A DNA stretch of 8,053 bases from Candidatus Tayloriibacteriota bacterium (GTDB lineage: Bacteria; Patescibacteriota; Minisyncoccia; Phycocordibacterales; JARIHA01), in assembly GCA_029288475.1 (NCBI GenBank), contig JARIHA010000012.1, positions 1 to 8,053 of the forward strand. Direction: 5' to 3'. The translations under genes were made by a program, and so were the position numbers. Positions 1 through 4,429 of the stretch are shown here, in pieces (position 1 is the stretch's first letter; each line of letters starts with the position of its first letter). The notes under the pieces were generated by a model. The model did no database searches, was not told the DNA's origin, and worked only from the letters and a program-made list of their open reading frames with translations.

Positions 1-149
1 GGGCGAGAGAAGTAAATCGCTCCAGCAATAAGGGCGCCTGCAATTATGATTGCAATCGGCACCGTAAGGCTGTTTCCTTGAGCTTTCTTTGGAGGTGACT
101 GTATATTTGTTTCTCCTGCAGTATTCTCTTGTGGTTCGTAAGGTTCCAT
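1..149 (-). CDS. N-terminus of a membrane-anchored protein (partial, runs off left edge)
   Basis: An open frame reads leftward from an ATG at 149 to the window edge, giving 49 residues. The first ~27 are polar and rich in Pro, Glu and Gln. Residues ~28-46 (LTVPIAIIIAGALIAGAIYF) form one hydrophobic segment rich in Ala, Ile and Gly. This is the layout of a signal anchor with a short cytoplasmic tail and an exported C-terminal domain. From memory of the family, DsbA-like thiol-disulfide oxidoreductases of Parcubacteria often start like this, but the catalytic domain lies outside the window, so that identity is only a guess. No Shine-Dalgarno precedes the ATG; the upstream sequence is almost pure A/T, as for many genes here. 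The frame and membrane segment are fairly secure; the function is not. Confidence 0.6.
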   Translation of the reverse strand, partial: MEPYEPQENTAGETNIQSPPKKAQGNSLTVPIAIIIAGALIAGAIYFSR

Positions 150-167
150 TTGTATAAATATTTAATA

Positions 168-197
168 TTGATCAATAAGGTATGATTATTCTATCAT
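168..197 (+). promoter_or_regulatory. Candidate plus-strand promoter ahead of the 214-296 hairpin
   Basis: TTGATC (168-173, 4/6 to the -35 consensus) and TATCAT (192-197, 5/6 to the -10 consensus) are separated by 18 bases. Transcription would start near 204, a few bases before the long hairpin. The region is very A/T-rich, so promoter-like hexamers arise easily by chance. The same stretch must also carry the minus-strand promoter of the gene starting at 149; a TATAAT on the minus strand lies at 198-203. Confidence 0.3.
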
Positions 198-203
198 ATT
201 ATA

Positions 204-300
204 TTTATTAAACACCCCACACCCAGAAAAGATCTCTTTCTCCGTCCCAAGCTAAGAGTGAGGACTTCGAAAGATGTTTTTTCTTGGGTGTGGGGTTAAA
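204..300 (+). ncRNA. Candidate structured small RNA or long-hairpin element
   Basis: Positions 214-225 and 285-296 form a perfect 12-bp inverted repeat. Pairing continues inward: 226-230 with 279-283 (T284 bulged), then G231-T278, A232-T277 and T233-G276, one mismatch (C234/T275), 235-240 with 269-274, and an inner GTCC/GGAC stem (244-247 with 262-265). Almost the whole 83-base element therefore folds into one rod. Two of the pairs are G-U on the plus strand and would be C-A mismatches on the minus strand, which favours a plus-strand RNA. No protein frame fits. It could instead be a REP- or MITE-like repeat or a DNA-level cruciform. No known RNA family was recognised, so its status as a gene is inference. 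Confidence 0.35.
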
Positions 301-315
301 TAAGTATTATGTAAT

Positions 316-337
316 AAAAAAGAGACCTTGCGGTCTC
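316..337 (-). terminator. Rho-independent terminator of the pyroglutamyl-peptidase-like gene
   Basis: GAGACC (322-327) and GGTCTC (332-337) form a perfect 6-bp stem with a 4-base loop. Read on the minus strand, the stem is followed directly by six T (321-316). It lies about 30 bases past the stop codon of the minus-strand gene ending at 369. On the plus strand only ATGTTTT follows, so termination in that direction would be weaker, but it could end a plus-strand transcript from the 214-296 element. Confidence 0.75.
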
Positions 338-368
338 ATGTTTTAAATTACTAGTATCTGTTAACTAT

Positions 369-1019
369 TCACCTTACCAGATCAGCGTTCGACAAAAGGA
401 TGCGTAAGGCCTCCTTTATTTGAACCCGGGTCATGGTAATCTTGCCGTTCTTAACAAGTACGTTGGGATATCTCCAGCATTCTCGAGAGGTAGGCACATG
501 AAAATAAATGCAGGGTATGCGCTCGGGCTTAGGAAGTGCTTGTAGGCAGAGTTGCAATTGATATGCCAAGTGGTTACAACAAAATCCGCCCGCGTCATCC
601 GATTCGTCTTCGATAGGAATTGATGTTTCGTTGCATTTGGTGCGGAAAATAGGAAGCCTCCACAAGGCAAGATCATAGCCAAGCCGATCATCTAAGGGTC
701 TGGTCGTATCCACAGGGCCAGACTGATTGGGACAGTAGTTGCTTTCAATTCTGTTTCTTGCTGCTTTAACAGCGCATATCCCTTTTTGCAAAGAAGACAT
801 TCCAAGGCAGATGATTCCGGAGGCTCGATGCTTTTTTGCAATATCAACCAAGATCTGGCCGCGATTTTCACCTGGGGGTGGAATAGTAGCGCGGAAGATC
901 CTCGCTACTATTTTGTATCCCCCGAGGGAAGTACCGTTCGTAAGCCTCGCTGTTTCCTTTGTGATGTTTCGACGATAACTGCCAAACGGTTGAAAGGCGC
1001 TTAAGATAATTGTACTCAT
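369..1019 (-). CDS. Pyroglutamyl-peptidase I-like protein (peptidase C15 fold), probable loss of the catalytic Glu
   Basis: The 216-residue length matches pyrrolidone-carboxylate peptidases, which remove N-terminal pyroglutamate from peptides in the cytoplasm. The N-terminal ILSAFQPFGSY (5-15) matches the family's TGFEPFGG block. The SDDAGGFCCN block (140-149) matches the region around the nucleophile, making Cys148 the likely catalytic Cys. CIYFHVP (170-176) supplies His174. Cys-to-His spacing is 26, close to the family's ~24. The block that normally reads GLAGGR-x2-I-x2-ERVAIN appears as GMSSLQKGICAVKAARN (73-89), placing Val84 where the catalytic Glu belongs. The family's EPFG Glu is Gln10. 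The protein may be inactive, altered in specificity, or a binding protein. Family membership is fairly sure; activity is not. It begins 66 bases after the exonuclease-like gene ends, has no Shine-Dalgarno, and ends at a clear terminator. It uses AGG and CGC for Arg more than its neighbours do. Confidence 0.8.
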   Translation of the reverse strand: MSTIILSAFQPFGSYRRNITKETARLTNGTSLGGYKIVARIFRATIPPPGENRGQILVDIAKKHRASGIICLGMSSLQKGICAVKAARNRIESNYCPNQSGPVDTTRPLDDRLGYDLALWRLPIFRTKCNETSIPIEDESDDAGGFCCNHLAYQLQLCLQALPKPERIPCIYFHVPTSRECWRYPNVLVKNGKITMTRVQIKEALRILLSNADLVR

Positions 1020-1048
1020 AAAGGTAAGTTTTCAATGGATCTTGAATT

Positions 1049-1077
1049 AGCCTACCTCTTGTGGATGAGCAAGTCAA
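1049..1077 (-). promoter_or_regulatory. Possible promoter of the pyroglutamyl-peptidase-like gene
   Basis: On the minus strand, TTGACT (1077-1072, 5/6 to the -35 consensus) is followed after 17 bases by TAGGCT (1054-1049, 3/6 to the -10 consensus). A start near 1042 would leave a leader of about 22 bases before the ATG at 1019. No terminator hairpin is visible between the exonuclease stop (1086) and this gene, so read-through from hisS is an equally good explanation. Confidence 0.3.
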
Positions 1078-1085
1078 AGGCGGCT

Positions 1086-1661
1086 CTAGAAAGGCAGAGA
1101 GAATGTCATTACAGAGACAGGCAGTTCTTCCCATTTGCTGGTATCTAGCTTTACTTCAAGGATTTTTGTTCCTTCTGGGTAGCTTATTTTGCCATTCTTG
1201 AGGGCGTATTCGTAGAGGTCTTTAGTGATCTTCACATCTTGCAGACAATATTTTCGGATCTTATCGATTTCGCCATTTTTCCACCACGTAATAGCTTCGA
1301 GTCCATGACCTCCTTTGGCAGCATTTAAAGTAGCTTGTGCGATGTGTCCAAGCCCGATTCTTCTTCCAAGAGAATTTTTTATTTCTTTAAGTAGGTCGAG
1401 ACTTTTAATTTTATTAAGATCGCCATTGTAGTATTTATTAAGAAGGGGAATATCAAAGTGATCAGAATTGAAGCCAATGAGCATATCTGCTTTTTCAATA
1501 AGAGGCCATAGCTTGGGCAGTTCTTCCTGAAGATAACTTGAATAGGTATCGGTCTCATAATCGTAGACTCCGACGAGGGAAATATCGAGCATAGCAGGAT
1601 CGTTTGAACCGGCTTCTTGAAAAGTGTTTTTTGTTTCGATGTCGAAAACGAGTTTTTTCAT
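1086..1661 (-). CDS. DEDDy-type 3'-5' exonuclease-like protein (RNase H-like fold, YprB/RNase_H_2 type)
   Basis: This 191-residue protein carries the three exonuclease motifs of the DEDD superfamily in order. Exo I is FDIET (Asp7, Glu9). Exo II is GFNSDHFDIPLL (63-74), with Asp70 as the metal ligand. Exo III is YCLQD (138-142), giving the Tyr-x3-Asp signature of the DEDDy subgroup. Such proteins trim DNA or RNA from the 3' end using two metal ions. The domain stands alone: no helicase, polymerase or membrane segment is fused. The start codon lies 21 bases after the hisS stop with no terminator between, so the pair is probably one transcript and the nuclease may act in RNA processing. Its substrate cannot be read from the sequence. 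No Shine-Dalgarno is visible. The fold is confident, the biological role open. Confidence 0.85.
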   Translation of the reverse strand: MKKLVFDIETKNTFQEAGSNDPAMLDISLVGVYDYETDTYSSYLQEELPKLWPLIEKADMLIGFNSDHFDIPLLNKYYNGDLNKIKSLDLLKEIKNSLGRRIGLGHIAQATLNAAKGGHGLEAITWWKNGEIDKIRKYCLQDVKITKDLYEYALKNGKISYPEGTKILEVKLDTSKWEELPVSVMTFSLPF

Positions 1662-1682
1662 TGTATAGATTTGGCTACTAAG

Positions 1683-2993
1683 TTATTTTTTAGTATGAAT
1701 GACCGCCTTTATTTCGTTTTCGTTTACTGCTTTTTCTTCTCCTGAATCCATGTTCTTTATTTTGAAAATGCCCGTTTTCATTTCGTCTTCGCCAATCACG
1801 GCAATGAATGGAATCTTTTGTTTGCCCGCACTCTTTATCTGATCAGAGATTTTTTTACCTGAAAGGTCCATGGCAACATTGATACCGCTTTCTCTAAGTC
1901 TGTCTGCAAGCGAAACAGAGAAGGCAAGGGATTTTTCATCGAATGAACAGAGGTAGAGTTGAGTGCTTGGCTGGTACTTTGGAAGCAGTGCGTGAGTCTC
2001 TAGGAAGTCTCGTATTGTTACATCACCCATACCAAATCCAAATGCTGGTACACGTTCATTTCCAAAAATCGCCAAAAGATCATCGTATCTTCCTCCGCCG
2101 AAGAGTGCACGCCTATTTTCAGGATTGGTATCGAATATCTCAAAGACGATGCCTGTGTAATAGTCAAAGCCGCGCATCAGTGTTGGACTGAAGACAACAT
2201 TTTTGACACCTGATGCGTTGAGTTTTTTCATTGCTGAATGTAGATCGTCCAGGCCGGGAATTTCAGAACGCTGTTTGCCAGTAATTTTTTCTAGATCATC
2301 GCCGGATTTTGAACTGATGATATTGAGGAAAAGTTTCGTTTGTTCGCCAAGTATTTGTTGAGACTGTGCTTCAAAATCTGCCGCGGGCATTTTCTCCTTG
2401 CGGTCAATGAGTTTCGAGAGACGATGAGCGGCCGCTTCATCAAGCTTGAATATGTCTGTAAGGATGAAGTTGATGATCTTTCGGCTGTTTATTCGAATTT
2501 CGAAATCTGTTTCGCTGGCACCGAAATTTTTCATTATCTTTGAGGCAACGGTAATTCCTTCAACTTCTGCATCGCTGGATTCCACGCCAAAAATATCTAC
2601 ATTGAGCTGCCAGTGTTCTCTGAGGCGGCCACGCTGGGGCTGTTCGTATCGGAAAAGATTTGGAATTGAATACCAGCGAAGAGGGAAGCCAAGCTCGCGA
2701 CGTTTTGCTGCTACCAGTCGGGCAACAGTCGGTGTCATTTCCGGACGAAGGGTCACGTCGCGGTCGCCTCGGTCCTTGAAAGAGTACGTTTGCTCGTTTA
2801 CGATCTCTTCTCCCGATTTTGCTTTATAGAGTTCGGTCGGTTCTAAGACAGAGGCATTGTATTCCTGGTAGCCAAATTGTTCGACGGTCTTTTTCCATAC
2901 GCCGAAGATATAGTTTTGGATAAACATGTCCTCAGGATAGAAATCGCGCACCCCTTTATAGGCGTCGGTGGATAGCTTTGTTTTTTCTGCCAT
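1683..2993 (-). CDS. hisS: Histidyl-tRNA synthetase
   Basis: This cytoplasmic class II synthetase attaches histidine to tRNA-His. Numbered from an ATG at 3002 (439 aa), it shows KGVRDFYPED at 16-25; the TLRPEMTPTVAR block at 84-95; motif 2 with LFRYEQPQRGRLREHWQ at 116-132; the HisA signature RGFDYYTGIVFE at 277-288; LFGGGRYDDL at 300-309; and motif 3, PAFGFGMGDV, at 319-328. A C-terminal anticodon-binding domain (HGTP type) fills ~345-435. Nothing is missing. I prefer the ATG at 2993 (436 aa), because a strong minus-strand promoter places its -10 box directly against the ATG at 3002, so an RNA starting 6-8 bases later would lack that codon. The gene diverges from truB and is followed at 21 bp by the exonuclease-like gene. 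Function is very sure; the exact start is uncertain by three codons. Confidence 0.96.
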   Translation of the reverse strand: MAEKTKLSTDAYKGVRDFYPEDMFIQNYIFGVWKKTVEQFGYQEYNASVLEPTELYKAKSGEEIVNEQTYSFKDRGDRDVTLRPEMTPTVARLVAAKRRELGFPLRWYSIPNLFRYEQPQRGRLREHWQLNVDIFGVESSDAEVEGITVASKIMKNFGASETDFEIRINSRKIINFILTDIFKLDEAAAHRLSKLIDRKEKMPAADFEAQSQQILGEQTKLFLNIISSKSGDDLEKITGKQRSEIPGLDDLHSAMKKLNASGVKNVVFSPTLMRGFDYYTGIVFEIFDTNPENRRALFGGGRYDDLLAIFGNERVPAFGFGMGDVTIRDFLETHALLPKYQPSTQLYLCSFDEKSLAFSVSLADRLRESGINVAMDLSGKKISDQIKSAGKQKIPFIAVIGEDEMKTGIFKIKNMDSGEEKAVNENEIKAVIHTKK

Positions 2994-3002
2994 ATTCGCC
3001 AT

Positions 3003-3030
3003 ATTGTAGCAAAAAATGGCGAATTATCAA
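3003..3030 (-). promoter_or_regulatory. hisS promoter, apparently leaderless
   Basis: On the minus strand, TTGATA (3030-3025, 5/6) and TACAAT (3008-3003, 5/6) are 16 bases apart, and TG one base before the -10 box makes it an extended -10. The predicted start is near 2996, only about three bases before the ATG at 2993. This is among the best promoters in the window. It overlaps a 9-bp inverted repeat, ATTCGCCAT/ATGGCGAAT (2994-3002 and 3016-3024), that could be an operator. Confidence 0.65.
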
Positions 3031-3036
3031 AAAGAC

Positions 3037-3064
3037 TTGTGCATTTTGCAGAAACCTGTTTAAT
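3037..3064 (+). promoter_or_regulatory. Possible truB promoter
   Basis: TTGTGC (3037-3042) and TTTAAT (3059-3064), 16 bases apart, precede the truB ATG at 3071, with TG just before the -10 box. A start near 3071 would make the mRNA leaderless, mirroring hisS. The hexamers are weaker than those of hisS; the call rests mostly on position in a short divergent spacer. Confidence 0.35.
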
Positions 3065-3070
3065 AGAGTT

Positions 3071-3871
3071 ATGAAAGCATTGCCCGAAGTGATCAATCTA
3101 TATAAAAAGACTGGCGAGACCCCTTTGGAGCGCATCAATCGTCTTCGAGTTGAATATTCTGAATTTAAGGATACCACATTGAGCTATGCGGGAAGATTGG
3201 ATCCTCTTGCAGAAGGAGTGATGATCGTCTTGGTCGGCGATGAGGCAAATCAAAAGAGAGAGCAGTATCTTGGACTCGATAAAGAATACTATTTCGATGT
3301 AGTTTTTGGTGTTTCGACTGATACATATGATGCACTTGGATTAGTAACAGACTTTTTACCGATTATTCAGACAGACAAGCCGGTAGAGCAGTTGATTGAT
3401 TTTAAAAAACTCCATGAAGAGATGAAAGAAATGAAGGGCGTTCTCATGCAGGAGTACCCACCGTTTTCTTCGAAGACTGTTAAAGGCAAACCGCTTTTTG
3501 AGTGGGCAAAAGAAGGAAGATTGGGTGAGATAGTTATGCCGCAGATACAGATAGAAATCTACAGCCTTGAGATTGCAAAGACAGCTATCCTATCAGCCAC
3601 TGACCTAAAAGAAAAAGTGAAAGAACTGGTTGCTTCTGTAAAAGGGGACTTTAGACAGAGGGAAATCGCAGATCGCTGGCATGAGGTTTTTTCATCTTTA
3701 CCAAGTGGTACGGTTTTTCCTTCGGTAACTTTTAAGGTTGTCTGTTCAAGTGGTAGCTATGTGCGCACCATTGCTCACAATCTTGGAAAAGCCTTTGGTA
3801 TAGGCGCCATTACCCTCAATATCATGCGGGAAAGGGTTGGAAACTACCTCGTTTCTGACTCCCAACGCTAG
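3071..3871 (+). CDS. truB: tRNA pseudouridine-55 synthase, divergent TruB with an internal insertion
   Basis: TruB converts U55 in the T-loop of tRNAs to pseudouridine in the cytoplasm. The 266-residue protein has the catalytic motif GRLDPLAEG (41-49) with Asp44 as the catalytic residue, DKEYYF (70-75) with the conserved Tyr73, STDTYDALG (82-90), the YPPFSSKTVKGKPLFEWAKEG block (129-149), and CSSGSYVRTIAHNLG (225-239). The usual N-terminal KPxGxTS segment is changed to YKKTGETPLERI. About 45 extra residues (~171-217) separate the IYSLEI strand from the CSSGSY motif when compared with E. coli TruB; these may form an extra lobe against tRNA. The frame is open back to 2978, but that extension overlaps the hisS start and resembles no TruB N-terminus, so I start at 3071. 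No Shine-Dalgarno is seen. No separate C-terminal PUA-like domain follows the catalytic core. Confidence 0.93.
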   Translation: MKALPEVINLYKKTGETPLERINRLRVEYSEFKDTTLSYAGRLDPLAEGVMIVLVGDEANQKREQYLGLDKEYYFDVVFGVSTDTYDALGLVTDFLPIIQTDKPVEQLIDFKKLHEEMKEMKGVLMQEYPPFSSKTVKGKPLFEWAKEGRLGEIVMPQIQIEIYSLEIAKTAILSATDLKEKVKELVASVKGDFRQREIADRWHEVFSSLPSGTVFPSVTFKVVCSSGSYVRTIAHNLGKAFGIGAITLNIMRERVGNYLVSDSQR

Positions 3872-3894
3872 TATATTTGGCCATAATTCTACGC

Positions 3895-3923
3895 TTGCAT
3901 AAAGGTCAAAACTAGGTTATAGT
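3895..3923 (+). promoter_or_regulatory. Promoter of the RRM protein gene
   Basis: TTGCAT (3895-3900, 3/6) and TATAGT (3918-3923, 5/6) are separated by exactly 17 bases. Transcription would start near 3930, leaving a leader of about 85 bases before the ATG at 4015. That is long for this window, where other leaders look very short. The promoter sits 24 bases past the truB stop, so the RRM gene probably has its own transcript. Confidence 0.55.
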
Positions 3924-3929
3924 GTAAGT

Positions 3930-3990
3930 GTCGTAGAGTTTTCTCAGGCGGTTCGATTCAAGAACAACATTGGGAAGGGTCGTCTATGAT
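3930..3990 (+). promoter_or_regulatory. Structured 5' leader of the RRM gene with an overlapping upstream start
   Basis: TCGTAGA (3931-3937), right at the predicted transcript 5' end, can pair with TCTATGA (3983-3989) over 7 bp with one G-U. This would close a domain containing a GTTC/GAAC hairpin (3951-3954 with 3962-3965). The closing stem covers an ATG at 3986 that has a Shine-Dalgarno-like AAGGG (3975-3979) six bases ahead. That ATG opens a 41-codon frame (3986-4111) which overlaps the RRM start out of frame. The fold and the upstream frame are seen in the sequence; a role in translational control is inference. Confidence 0.35.
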
Positions 3991-4014
3991 GAATTTAGTT
4001 AAATACGTTTACCA

Positions 4015-4326
4015 ATGGCAAAAAAATTGTACGTCGGTGGTTTGTCTTACGGAACAACACAAGACGGTCTTAAAGAAGCATTCTCTAAGGTCGGCGAAGT
4101 TTCTTCTGTGAGCATTCTCATGGACAAAATGACTGGCAAGAGCCGAGGTTTTGGTTTCGTTGAGATGCCTAACGATGAAGAAGCGATGAAGGCAATCGAA
4201 ATGTTCCACGGCAAGCAGCTTGACGGTCGAACCCTTACAGTGAACGAGGCTCGTCCTATGCAGCCACGAGAGAACCGAGCGCCACGAGGCGGAGGTTTCG
4301 GTGGAGGCGATCGACGAAGCTTCTAA
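4015..4326 (+). CDS. Small RRM-type RNA-binding protein with a glycine-rich tail
   Basis: The 103-residue protein is one RNA recognition motif plus a basic Gly/Arg tail. RNP2 is LYVGGL (5-10), and RNP1 is RGFGFVEM (44-51) with Phe46 and Phe48 as the RNA-stacking aromatics. Two helices lie at ~15-26 and ~54-64. The tail (~84-103) contains RGGGFGGGDRR, like the cold-inducible Rbp proteins of cyanobacteria, which bind single-stranded RNA in the cytoplasm and act as RNA chaperones. Seven of eight Arg codons are CGA, a preference shared with typA, suggesting high expression. It has its own promoter and a foldable leader, no Shine-Dalgarno at its own ATG, and a strong terminator shared with convergent typA. 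The family is very sure; the RNA targets are unknown. Confidence 0.93.
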   Translation: MAKKLYVGGLSYGTTQDGLKEAFSKVGEVSSVSILMDKMTGKSRGFGFVEMPNDEEAMKAIEMFHGKQLDGRTLTVNEARPMQPRENRAPRGGGFGGGDRRSF

Positions 4327-4330
4327 GCTT

Positions 4331-4377
4331 TCGGTCCCGCGTCATCATAGGCGTGGAACCGACCCGGTGGCGAAGGC
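4331..4377 (+). promoter_or_regulatory. 3' UTR hairpin and 16S-rRNA-like segment of the RRM gene
   Basis: Between the RRM stop and its terminator lies a locally GC-rich stretch. Positions 4331-4340 pair with 4351-4362 through TCGGT/ACCGA, CC/GG and CGC/GCG, with two single-base bulges and a 10-base loop. Directly after it, CCGGTGGCGAAGGC (4364-4377) is identical over 14 bases to a conserved segment of bacterial 16S rRNA (around E. coli 725-740, from memory). It is far too short to be an rRNA gene. It may be an RNA-binding or stability element for the transcript, or chance. Confidence 0.3.
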
Positions 4378-4381
4378 CATC

Positions 4382-4423
4382 AAAAGAAAAACCGCTCGCA
4401 TTTATGCGAGCGGTTTTTCTTTT
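4382..4423. terminator. Bidirectional terminator between the RRM gene and typA
   Basis: Positions 4382-4400 and 4405-4423 form a perfect 19-bp inverted repeat with a 4-base TTTA loop. The GC-rich core (CCGCTCGCA/TGCGAGCGG) is flanked by A-rich and T-rich arms, so each strand shows a hairpin followed by a T tract. It ends the plus-strand RRM transcript and the minus-strand typA transcript, whose stop codon lies only seven bases away (4430-4432). Confidence 0.93.
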
Positions 4424-4429
4424 GTGTTA

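Noticed and set aside
214..296. Inverted repeat as insertion-sequence ends
   Set aside because: The arms enclose only about 60 bases with no transposase, no target-site duplication was seen, and the interior is itself paired.
739..1134. Overlapping frames on both strands across the pyroglutamyl-peptidase-like gene
   Set aside because: They lack family motifs and start signals, while the 369-1019 frame carries clear catalytic blocks.
2978..3070. Longer truB frame starting at 2978
   Set aside because: The extra 31 residues overlap the hisS start and promoter and match no TruB N-terminus; the ATG at 3071 fits the family.
3950..3960. GGTTCGATTC resembling a tRNA T-arm in the RRM leader
   Set aside because: No matching 3' stem, acceptor stem or CCA is present; it is better explained as part of the leader hairpin.
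4364..4377. rRNA gene fragment
   Set aside because: Only 14 bases match 16S rRNA and the flanks do not, so it is not an rRNA gene or pseudogene.
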